This document shows, one piece after another, positions 20,690 to 31,084 of a stretch of 64,000 nt of DNA (the first letter of the stretch is position 1; each line of letters begins with the position of its first letter). The DNA comes from Juglans regia (Eukaryota; Streptophyta; Magnoliopsida; Fagales; Juglandaceae). The stretch spans positions 39,175,482-39,239,481 of the forward strand of contig NC_049907.1 of the NCBI RefSeq assembly GCF_001411555.2, written 5' to 3'. Position numbers and translations under genes: made by a program. The notes beneath the pieces are model-generated. The model was not told the origin of the DNA, did not search any database, and saw only the letters and a program-made list of their open reading frames with translations.

Positions 20690-21189
20690 CATTCACATCA
20701 AAGAAGTGCACGACATGATAAAGACGAACGAGAAATTGGATGGAGGAGATGGTAATTACAGCAATAAAATAAAAATAAAATAATAAATAAATAAAAAAGA
20801 ACAGGGTGATGAGATGGACCACTCAGGACGTAGACCCAGTGCAAAACTGTCAAAGAATAATTGCCCAAACAATGACAATGACTTTACTTGACGCATTCAA
20901 AGCCTTGATGTCCGCCTGAGATACTGCCCACCGCGTGCCTGTCACGTGTCACCCTTCATTTCTCATTTCTCATTTCTCTACTTCTCGAGTCCACCTGGCA
21001 CCTGCACCTCCATTTCCTTCCTGCTTCCTTTTCTTTACTCGTAGATGAAGACCGCGTGACTATCCAGTAAAATGGTACCACGTGTTAATGCGTTTGAAAA
21101 TGCATAAATTCTTAAATAATTAATAAATAAATAAATTGCACTGTACTTTAGTTTAATATTTGGAATTTCTAAAGTGGTTTTTTATGTTA

Positions 21190-21411
21190 TTGTTTTGATC
21201 AGGATTTGTTTAAAAAGTAAGAAGATATGAGAATTTTATAAATAATTATAAGATAATTTATAAATAGTAATGAGATAATTTGAAATTTTGAAATGAGTAT
21301 TTTTTAAGTTTTAGAAAATGAAAGAGAAAAAATTAAATAAAAAATATTATAAAATTAAAATATTATAATAATATAATTTTATAATATTATTTTTGTTTGG
21401 ATATTTGAAAG
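21190..21411. repeat. MITE-like sequence, left part, split by the LARD
   Basis: TAGTAATGAGATAATTTGAA and the AT-only core match the copy at 57150-57510. The sequence stops at GAAAG and resumes at 28630-28775 after the retrotransposon. Confidence 0.55.
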
Positions 21412-21801
21412 TATAAGAAAGGGGCTCCCATAGTGGACACCCCTTCACCTTCTCTTGGTGGTTATGAAGTGGTTCTTAAATCACTTCATGAGACTTGATG
21501 ACTGGCCATTAAGGACTAGCCGGGGGTTACACTTAGAGGGGCTATTCCCTTTGGAGAATACAAGCATCACAAACAAGAAATCTCTCTCTCAAATGGTTCT
21601 CTCTAGTCCCGGCATCTAGGCTGTGGAATATGTGGGTGTTGCTCTGGTATTGCTATGTAGCACACTCTACCATCGATACGGGAAATTCCAAATGAACAAC
21701 GACGACGACAAAGAATCTGTGGAACAACCGCACTAGATCCTAGATATTTACGATGAGGTAATATCGCTTTCACTGTGTACTTTGATATAGTATTTCTAAC
21801 A
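21412..21801 (+). repeat. 5' LTR of the LARD
   Basis: Begins TATAAGAAAGGGGC (TG changed to TA) and ends TTTCTAACA. It includes about 132 bp absent from the 3' copy. Confidence 0.9.
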
Positions 21802-21802
21802 T

Positions 21803-21814
21803 TGGTATCAGAGC
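21803..21814 (+). other. Primer-binding site, initiator Met tRNA type
   Basis: TGGTATCAGAGC, one base after the 5' LTR. Confidence 0.9.
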
Positions 21815-21889
21815 TCAATCGGTTGTTCCCGATTTGTGTTTTTGACGTAGATGTTGTATTTCATTTATGTGAAATTTTTTTTTTCATGC

Positions 21890-22900
21890 ATGATTGTATG
21901 TAATATGGCTGTTGAGGTTGGCGGTTACGGTGGTAGCGCCGCTGTGGATTGGCTGCAACCACCCAATCGAACCAACAAGGACACGGCCATATGTAGCAGC
22001 AACGTTCACTAGAAAAAGGTTTTTGCCCATGTCGCTTCGACCACAAGCCGCAAGCAACGCTGCACTGGGTGCTGCATGATGCGCAACACCACAAATGGTG
22101 CTGGGTGATAGCAATCGTTGCTCACCAAGGCTGTAAAGATCTACCCCGCGCGAAGCCATGCACCATGGTGGTGCCGAAGGCTGATATGCAGAGGGTAGAT
22201 CCGCGTGCAGGGTCGCACGCAGAGCTAAGCGCTCTGCGCGGCGCTGCACCTTGGCGCCACCAGGGTCGTTTTGCAGCCTCTGCTGCTTGCATAGGAGCAG
22301 CGCGCGCCAACAGAGATGCACCGTCGAGGTGCTACAGGCACCAGGTGCAGTGAGCACTAGGTGCTGCGCGCACCAGTGAGCGGCGGAAGGCAAGAACCCC
22401 GCGGAGTGTCTGCCAAGGAGTGGTAGAGGCTAGAGCTATCGTCAGCACCGTGCTGTGTTGCTCATGCCGCACGTAGAGGTGCAGTGCAGTGCCGCATGAG
22501 GCTCTGCGCAGCACTGGCAGAGTGGTGTTGTGCAGAAGCAGCGCCTCAGGAACGCTGTGTGCACCCAGCGGTGCTGCGCGCTGCCATGGTGCAGCGCTGC
22601 ACATAGTGCAGCGTGGGGCCACAGCTCGGCGCCTCTGCCACGGCTACGAAGTGCATCGAGCATGTGAGTGTACCAAATGGATGCTGAGCTGCCCATGGCG
22701 TCGCACGCACCAGCTGGGTCGTTTCCCATGGTGCTGCTTGCATGTACCGATTGGGACCGCTGGGTGCATCGCTCGCAGGACATCTATGCCGCACAAGGCA
22801 GCGCCGCATAGGGCAGCAATGCAACCTGTGCCGCATAGGGCAGCTCCGCCATGGAGATGCACTGCCATGAAGGCCAGTTTTTCTTCCTTTACAAGCTGCT
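21890..22900 (+). other. GC-rich island inside the LARD
   Basis: About 1 kb of CG- and CAG/CTG-rich sequence in an otherwise AT-rich window. Short words recur: GCCGCATAGGGCAGC twice and GCCGCACAAGGCAGC once (22787-22850), and many GCGCTGC and GGTGCTGC words. Frames of 60-169 codons are open on both strands and in several phases at once. The reason is that stop codons are scarce in such composition; none has homology I can see. Confidence 0.8.
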
Positions 22901-25900
22901 GTTTCAATCTTTTTTTTTACGTTACATTGTTCTGTAACCGTCGGCTGAAGGAGGAAGATGAACAGTGATGTTCATTTGTTTGTGATGAAGTTTGGGTTGG
23001 TTTTAAAGGGAGTTGGGCCTATTTTTTCTTAAATCAGTTCTGGGTGCGGCCCATGTTTTTTGTTTTAGCAAAACTCATCTGTTTTAAATAAAGGAAAACA
23101 GTTTTGGTTTAAATTATTTATGGGCTGTGGGCTGCAAAACTATTTGTTTCGGTTGAAAAAGAAAAGCCCAACTAGTTTTTTAAAAAAAAAATGCAATCTA
23201 GCTCATTTAAAAAAAAATGCCCACTGGAAGATTTGGGCCGTGAGCCCAGCAGGCATAGGCCTGCTTTGCAATTGGGTGCCCAAGAAGGTGCGGCCCTTTG
23301 GTTGTCCAAGAACAGTGGCATAAAATTTTGTTTTACAAAATGCTTGAGTGGTGTTTTGAACCCAAGACCTGGCATAAAATTTTGTTTTACAAAATGCTTG
23401 AGTGGTGTTTTGAACCCAAGACCTCACACACAAAAACTATAAGCTCAACCATTTGGGCTAGAGCCTATTATTGGTAAGTTTGCTGATTTTAGTTATTTAT
23501 TCAGCATGTTATTGTGGCATAAATGTTTTTTGAAATATTTTTGCATGTGATTATGGTTATTAAATACATGCTTGCCATGGTATTTATGTTGTCACATTTG
23601 TTTGGCATTTTATTTTACGTTATAAATTGCCTAGATTATTATTTTTTGTGAATAATAATTATTTGGATCAAATGTGATGTGATCATTTTTGTACATGTAT
23701 TGTGATTACATGTAAATGTATGAGCTTATTTTATCACTTGTATTGTTAGACTATTTTTTAGAACTGTCTTCAATTTTTTTTTTTGGATGTGATAAACTAG
23801 AGGATTAAGTAGCCCGAGTTTGATTTGTCCATGCTTATGATTGGCTTAAATTGATTTCTTCGATCAAAGAAGAAATTATTTTTTCATGTGACTAACTCGA
23901 TAGATTGCTTATCCTAGTGGGAGTATGGTTGAGATTAATTTAGAATTAATCTCCTATACGATATAAATTTGCGTGAAAATTAAGTTAGAAATTAATAATT
24001 AGACATTGAGGCGCAAGAGATGATTAGGAAGCTTAGCGAATTTTCGATCTTGCGACATGTATTAATTATTTTTGTTCTGACTTAGATTAACGCGGCAAAT
24101 TTCTTAAATGTGTGTGGAATTAGATGCGCATAGTTTAGTAACTTTGAGATAACTATGAAGAAAGCTTAGAGATTATTTATACGACTTAATCGTCGCATTA
24201 ATCTCCTCCATGAGCAATAGTTGGAAACAAATAAAGATTATTTTGAGAGTCAGATAGTCTTAGACCATCATTATTGTAAAACCTCTAAAATGTCTAGAAT
24301 AAAATTGGAAGTGTGCGTAGGACGCATGCACTACAATTTTTATAGAAGTTGATGGGATCAACTATCATATAGAGCTAAATCACTATTTTGCCTTTAAGAA
24401 TCTTGTGGGTAATAGAAGAAATTGCGCGTTATTTTTGTAACGCAAAGATTAATTGCTCCTATATTTTGAGGTTGAGCATTATAATCTTAAAGTAATTTAG
24501 ATTACTCACAGATAAGAGCATACTCTTTAAAACTTGCTAATATGGCTAGCGAGTAAAGATATTAAAATCTGAGTGTGCAAGCGTGTTGAGGACATTCTTG
24601 ATTGGCACATTCATTTTTTTAAAGATTTTATCAGTACACCTTTATGTGGTATTAGCATTGGTAATCTTACTCAAGTTTTATTTATCTTAGCGAGAACAGA
24701 TAGGTTCTTGCAGATATATAAACTTTGGAGCACCCATTGAGAGTAATACCAAGCACCTTGGAGGTTTGCATGGCAACTGTGGCAAAAGTCTGAATAATTA
24801 GATATGACTTATCTAAACCTAAACTAAAAATTTTGCTCGTGGTGACACTGATGCAAGATAGGTTTTAGGTTAAGATAATTTCTCGCAAAATTTTTTCTTT
24901 TCCTCTCCTATAGTGGATTGAAGAAAATGAAAAATATTAAGTATGCAAGAAATAAAGATATATCGCTAGTTAGCAGCTAAAACGTCACGTACTGCATTTG
25001 TTGCACAAAACGATGTTTTTATTAGCACTTTTAATGCGATATTTGTGAATTCTATACCTAATTTGATTTAAGACTTATTGAAAATAGTGGTGTTAGTGAG
25101 AATTTCTAGAGGTTTGAAAGTTGGATGGTCACTTATTGACTCAGTGGTATTATTTCTCGGGTGGAGAAATGATATACTAAAATATGCCATAGAGGCATAA
25201 GATGATGGGTGTGAAGCTTGAGAAATTGAAAATTTTCTCGCTAATGAGATCCCTCTCATTGGTTTAGTAGAGTCAAAGAGAAAAGGCAATATGAGCATTT
25301 TCTATGTGAAAGTTCCTATACATGCACACTAAGGACTTTGATAATAAATATGTTGTTTCATCATATAAATGCGATCCAAAACTTTTTTTATGAAAATATA
25401 TTTTTCAGTTAAAATTTTTCCGAAATCGCAATCGTATGAGTTATATGATGAAAACAATTATCTCGCAGTTTATTAACTTGCTGAGAATGGTGTTATAAAT
25501 GAATTATGACGCAAAGCAGTTGTTACATCACACTTGGGTTGATGTAATATAGGTTGCAGCCTTAATTCTGATTTGTCGTCCTTAGATCGAGTTCATTCAC
25601 TTTTGAGAAAGGCTGAGTGACTATTTTGTGCAAACGTGAATTCTATTAAAAGTCGAAAGGATCTAAGCTTGATCATTTTTTTTTTGTTAAGTCAAGAAAA
25701 TTACTCGTATTTTCGGCGAGGGTGGGGAATTGTGGATTTTTGTAACACTTATTTTTGGAAAGAACTTTTTCATCACATTTCATTCTACATTACCTTAACC
25801 TTATTTTTTCAAAATTCTTTTTATATAAGATCGCCGAAAATAGTGGGAGTAATTCAACAACTAGTGGGAGTATACCTTTGAGTTTGAGTTAAGATGTACC

Positions 25901-28371
25901 ATTAGTGATAGTGACTCCCAAAAGTTATAGACTATAAGGATCCTCATAAATAACGTGGTAGCTTTATATCAATATTCTTTCGTCGTTTAGAGATTAGAAG
26001 AGAATATTTATAATATGGCTCCGCTAAAGGTATTGAATTCACATAGTAGGAATCCCAACATAGAATCTTAGATTCACTTCACTTATATGATCCAACCTGG
26101 AGTTGTTGATCTAATTGACAGGAAAAGTGGAGTTGATAAATGTATAGATCCATCTCTTGGCACTAATTGAGTTGCATTTAGATAGCTATTGATCGCATAT
26201 TTATTGAAACTTTTCTTGAAGGTGTTAAATAGCTGATTCTTATAAGAGAATTAGATGGTTGGCTTTTGTGATGTTTAGGCATTAAGTACCTTGAGCGCAT
26301 GATTGTTGCTAGTACCATTTTGGTACAGAAAGCGAATGAATGCTGCTGGTGCTGTTTACATGCGGCCTCAACAAACCATCTATTCAAAGATATCCAATGT
26401 ACCTAGTCGTTTTTTTGTTATTAAACGACCTATTGAATAAAATGGGATTCTTTGAACGCTGTTGACAATATTAGAAAAGTGTTATCATAAGAGATATTGT
26501 GAACTGATTATCTTAGATAATTAATTGTCGCCTAATAAGAGGTTTTCCATACTATGAGGTGATAGACATGGGTTTGTGAAAAGAAGCTCAGATTTCATGT
26601 CTTGTGAGACTGTTTTTTAGGAAAACAGTTTCTAGGAGCTCTTGTTCAAAATCCATAGACAATTAATGAGATGGAAAATACTAAAGAATATAGTTTTGCC
26701 TATATTGTTTAATGTTTCCATTATGGTTTGCTCATGGGAGTTAGAGGTTAAGTTTTTGTTAGAGGGTAAATATGGCTTACTTGGTTAAGTGAGTTTGTGA
26801 TGCGATTGTCGTTAATAGTAACGACTAGACTATTATGATTGTCTTTGGGGGCAAAGGCCCTAATTGCTTTACCCTTAATGAAAAATAAATAATGATTATC
26901 TCACATGCTTTTGTTGAGTACAAGAGATTTAAATAAAACATTGAAGTCGCAAATTAAGTTTGCCGAATAACATTTGTAGTCACTTTGTAGATTCTTAAAA
27001 ATCGCAGTTAGACTTGCTGACTAAAATCTACAGCTTATATTGTGAGTTTGACCTAAATGAGATTCGCGATGAGTCATTGCTGACTTCATGATTGTGCAAA
27101 GGACTTTTATATGTAAAAGTTGAGTCTCTTGGTATGAGCATGTTTTGAAAAGTTACTATACATTAGAATGCGCATGGAGAGAAATGATCATTAAACACCA
27201 CTTGAGAGTTGTGGTTTAATAATTTGTTGTTGACCATGTGATTTCTCTGTACCTCACGATATTGCTCGTTATGCACATGATACTGATGTGTTCTATGATC
27301 ATGTGGCGTGATTGGAAGCATTCTTTGGTATGCACACACATTCATCATAAATTTAGGAGTTATGGTGAAAAAGGTATATTAACAGGCTTAGATCGGCTCA
27401 CTCACACGAGCGATCGCCTTTGGCGCTACAAAGAGGTAGCGAGCAAAGATGAGATAATGTGTTACTCGGTACTTGTCCGGAGAGGGATAAGTTGGAAGAC
27501 ACAAAAGATATGTCGCCTTAGTGGGAGCTAAGATGAGGTCTAAGGACCGTGCATGGTTACCCACATACCATGTAGCCTGTGGTTTAGCCAGATGCGAGAT
27601 CCTCTTTGGCGCTTTGGATAGCGAGCAAATGGAGGGACTCGGGTTAGACGCTGAGATAGCGACTAGACTAAGATCTGTACGGTGAATTGAGAATAGATAT
27701 ACGCTCTTTCTTTGGAAAGAGAACTCCACCGTAGCATGTATTTCATACTATATGTGCTTTTACGACCAACAGTAGAGGTGAGTGAATGATTCCCTGCTTC
27801 CTCACTGTGTGAGTCCTGTAAGTCATAATTGATGACCTTAATTTATTTATGCCCTTAGGAGACCTTTGACTATGTCACGAGGTTGATGTTTTAGTGTCTG
27901 CTACTTTGGCATGTTATCTATGGCCATGAATAATGCGGTCTAAAGAGGCATTGCTGGGAAAGCGACTGGACTGAAACTAAATGACATGAGCGCGAAGGGA
28001 AGACTATTTGGTAACACATCGATAATGGTGTGTACTCATTGCCGGCAAGTTATGTTGCTTCTTGGGAGTTGCAATATAACTGTGAGTACATCATGTTTTA
28101 TGGAGATTGAGCATTACTCTGAGTCATTTGGACTCGAGAGGGATTAGGGATGCTTAGTTTGATGTGACCAAATGAGTCGGGGCATAACGAGACACTTTTT
28201 TAGGGATGTTGCTATGTTGGTCTTCTCTAGGAGAGATTTGGTATAGTGCTCCCATTTTTCTTTTACAGATGTGCTCGATGGTCGCACGGCCTATTTGCCA
28301 GTATGAACAAGATTGAGAACATATTGAGGGATGCAGACCTGGGGTCTTGCCCACTATGTGTGAGTGGGAGA
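22901..28371 (+). other. Non-coding interior of the LARD
   Basis: About 5.5 kb with no long frame and no recognisable retroelement domain. The purine motif TAGTGGGAG, resembling the terminal purine tract, occurs near 23913, 25840, 25862 and 27518. Bases 27380-27700 hold two related blocks containing CTTTGGCGCT and TAGCGAGCAAA. Confidence 0.6.
23317..23424 (+). repeat. Exact 54-bp tandem duplication
   Basis: Bases 23317-23370 and 23371-23424 are identical (start GGCATAAAATTTTG, end ACCCAAGACCT). Confidence 0.95.
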
Positions 28372-28629
28372 TGTAAGAAAGGGGCACCCATAGTGGGCAC
28401 TCCTTCACCTTCTCTCTCAAATGGTTCTCTCTAGTTCCGGCATCTAGGCTGTGGAATATGTGGGTGTTGCTATGGTATTGCTACGTAGCACACTCCACCA
28501 TCGATACAGGAGATTCCAAATGAACGACGACGACGACAAAGAATCTGTGGAACAACCGCACTAGATCCTAGATATTTACGATGAGGTAATATCGCTTCCA
28601 CTGTGTACTTTGATCTATTATTTCTAACA
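28372..28629 (+). repeat. 3' LTR of the LARD, with internal deletion
   Basis: Starts TGTAAGAAAGGGGC and ends TTTCTAACA. A 132-bp segment of the 5' LTR is missing after CCTTCTCT; short TCTCT repeats at the breakpoints suggest slippage or microhomology. Confidence 0.9.
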
Positions 28630-28634
28630 GAAAG

Positions 28635-29248
28635 AATTAGAATTATTTTTTATTTTTTATTTTAAAATTTAAAAAAATTATAATGATTAGTTTAAAATTT
28701 TTAAATTTAAATTATATTTAAAAATAAGATAAAATCAGATAAAATAAAATCAGATAAAAATTTTATATCTAGTCTAGTACCTTCCACCAAATACCACATC
28801 GCCACATCACTACGCTCGTTAGGAAGGAAGCAGTACTTTTTGTGGATCAAAATCCAGCTTTTAATAAAACCTTTAAATAATTTTCCCTTTTCAATTCTTT
28901 GTAAAATGCCCCGTAAGAGATGAACCGCGGTGACCATGACATTGATGGGGGAAAGAATCAGTAATACATGTGGTTTGTTTAATTTATCAACAATAGTGGC
29001 GGAAGGACAGTAGAGTAAACAAGAGAAGTGTTCGTGAATATATTTCATAAAAGTAAACTTATAAATTGACAAAATTTTATTCGAAACATTATATCTACTT
29101 TACAAAATGACGTATCACATCAAATTATATCAATTTATGAGTTTATTTTTTGTGAAATTATTTTGTGGTGAAAACATTTTTCAGCAAACAAAATAAAAGT
29201 CAACAACATCAATATTTATGTTTTTATCATAATTTTAATGTTATGAAC
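28635..29248. other. Intergenic DNA between two retrotransposons
   Basis: Bases 28635-28775 continue the interrupted MITE-like sequence (AAATAAGATAAAATCAGATA). The rest, to 29248, is AT-rich with no gene. Confidence 0.45.
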
Positions 29249-29750
29249 TGTTACAGGCGACAGACGAGAGGAAGGAAAGACAGAATTTTTTAGGTGAAGT
29301 CGAAGAAGGAGAAAGATGAAGTGACGGATTCTATTCTAAAGTCCCTTGGTCAAAAAGGTTGGTGGAAGGGAGTTAGTTCGTAGCCGTTGGATCATGCAAA
29401 TAAGAAGCACCTGGAGCTTACACGTGGATGCAGCAACAGTTTTATGACTCATGTAGCAAAAATTACAATTAGAGACACTCTTATTAGTTTACAATTTTAT
29501 CAACCTTTATATTTGTATTGTCCATTATATCCCTGCTTTATGTGTCTTTATCCCATTGGTTGAGACCACTTTCTATTATACCTCTATTGTATGTATAGGC
29601 AGAAGGATGATTGTTGAGATTTATGCAAAAAGTGATATTCAGTTATTTCCCTCAATTCTCTCATATTCTTCCTCTTGACTAAGTCTGGAGGCCCTCACCC
29701 TCTAAGTGAGAAACCTCTTTATTCCTAACCTCTGTGTGTGAAGTGTTACA
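29249..29750 (+). repeat. 5' LTR of the chromovirus
   Basis: Starts TGTTACAGGCGACAG and ends GAAGTGTTACA. Confidence 0.92.
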
Positions 29751-29787
29751 AGTGGTATCAGTTGTCAAATATCTTTGATTCTATACA

Positions 29788-30459
29788 ATGGTTGAAGGAA
29801 CTCGCTATAACCAGTTACAAGAAGGGCTCAATGCCCTGAAAAAACCACAAATGCCCAATATCGTGCCATTGAATCTGAGATGTCAAATTTGAAGAAATGC
29901 TCAGAGTCTTAGTTCAAGACTCTTGAAATTGAGATGACTGCCTTGCACAGGGAAGTCAGCAACCAGCCAACAGCGTTGACTGTGGAGCTGTAAAGGAAAT
30001 CACACAGTCAGTACAATAAGAAACTTGAATATCTTCAGTCACTCACCAACACCATGAAAATCGTAGGGAAGTTTTTGGTTATGTAGTTCCACGATCGGTT
30101 CGAGTAGAGTTTCCATCATTTCATGGGGAAGATCTAATGGATGGATTTATACGGTAAACCATTTTTTTAACTTTTATAATACCTTACCCCAGCATAAGTT
30201 GAGATTGACATCCTTCCATACGAAAGAACAAGCATTAGTGTGGTTCCAAAATATGGAGGAAATGGGAGCTTTCACAGATTGGGATTCTTTCATCTGTGCC
30301 TTGTCAGTGCGTTTTGGCTCTAGTGCCTACAATGATCCCATGGAATCACTTACTAAATTACGCCAAACTAGTTTAGTTGATGATTATAAGGCTAGTTTTG
30401 AAAACCAAAGTTATATATCCTTGAGGAGGTATGAGAAGATAGTGGTGAGAATAAAATAA
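29788..30459 (+). pseudogene. Chromovirus gag remnant
   Basis: Begins MVEGTRYNQLQEGLNAL, then meets stops and a frameshift. The retrotransposon gag domain is visible from 30199 as LTSFHTKEQALVWFQNMEE with FGSSAYNDPMESLTKLRQTS. The region from there to the zinc knuckle is missing, since protease sequence begins within about 60 bp. Confidence 0.82.
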
Positions 30460-30473
30460 GGGATAAACCAGAA

Positions 30474-31025
30474 GTGGAACAACCACTTGCTACCTTAGAC
30501 TTCTCTACTGTGGAATTTAATCCGGAGATATCATTGCATGCAATCACGGGTTCCCTTAACCCAAGAACTATGTGGGTCAAAGGGAATGTGGGATCACAGT
30601 GGGCTATAATTTTAATTGATACAAGTTCCACACATAATTTTCTTGATCTTGCGGTAGTGCTAAAGGGCCAACTACCTATTAACCAAGATAAGAAGGTGAG
30701 GGTGAAGGTGGCTAGTGGTGAACAACTCCTAAGTGAAGGAGAAAGTGTGCAAACCAGATTAAATATTCAGAGAACCAGTTCTGTTGACAACATGCATGTT
30801 TTGGTGTTAGCGAGGTGTGACATGGTAATAAGCATCCAATGGTTGAAGGGCTTAGGCTCTATCTTATGGAACTTTGAGAGCCTCACAATGAAATTCAACC
30901 ATCTCAACCAGGCCGTGGAAATTAAAGGGTTAGCAGCTTCTCATCTTATTGAGGAAGGGGATAGAAACAAGAAGTACAAGTTGGAGACCCAGGGGGTGTT
31001 GTTACAATTACTCCATGAAACATAA
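30474..31025 (+). pseudogene. Chromovirus aspartic protease remnant
   Basis: A 183-codon open piece in a different frame from gag. The active-site region reads IDTSSTHNFLD, where family members have D-S/T-G, so the key Gly is replaced and activity is not expected. A stop follows at 31023. Confidence 0.82.
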
Positions 31026-31084
31026 AATAATGATCAACCACAAGAAATGGGGCTAGTGCAGGAATTGTTACAGGCCTATTCTGA

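Larger units (their letters stand above)
19331..21411. other. Intergenic and upstream DNA of the NDR gene
   Basis: No gene was seen. Two CACGTG G-boxes (20943-20948, 21079-21084) lie in a locally GC-rich patch, 20880-21080. A (TA)n run is at 20646-20685. Bases 21190-21411 belong to a MITE-like sequence interrupted by the retrotransposon at 21412. Confidence 0.45.
21412..28629 (+). mobile_element. Non-coding LTR retrotransposon (LARD-like), 7.2 kb
   Basis: The LTRs lie at 21412-21801 (390 bp) and 28372-28629 (258 bp), flanked by a perfect 5-bp duplication GAAAG (21407-21411, 28630-28634). A primer-binding site TGGTATCAGAGC matching initiator Met tRNA follows one base after the 5' LTR. A purine tract GAGTGGGAGA abuts the 3' LTR. 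The 6.5-kb interior has no gag, protease, reverse transcriptase or integrase that I can recognise in any frame, so mobility would depend on another element. It holds a GC-rich island (21890-22900) and a 54-bp tandem duplication. The LTRs differ at about 13 sites over their shared length, so it is older than the copia element. Confidence 0.9.

Noticed and set aside
21884..22968. Many overlapping frames of 60-169 codons on both strands
   Set aside because: GC-rich sequence lacks stop codons; frames overlap on both strands, with no domain and no splice logic.
24800..28400. Short frames in the LARD interior as possible gag or pol
   Set aside because: No zinc knuckle, protease, RT or integrase motif could be found in any of them.
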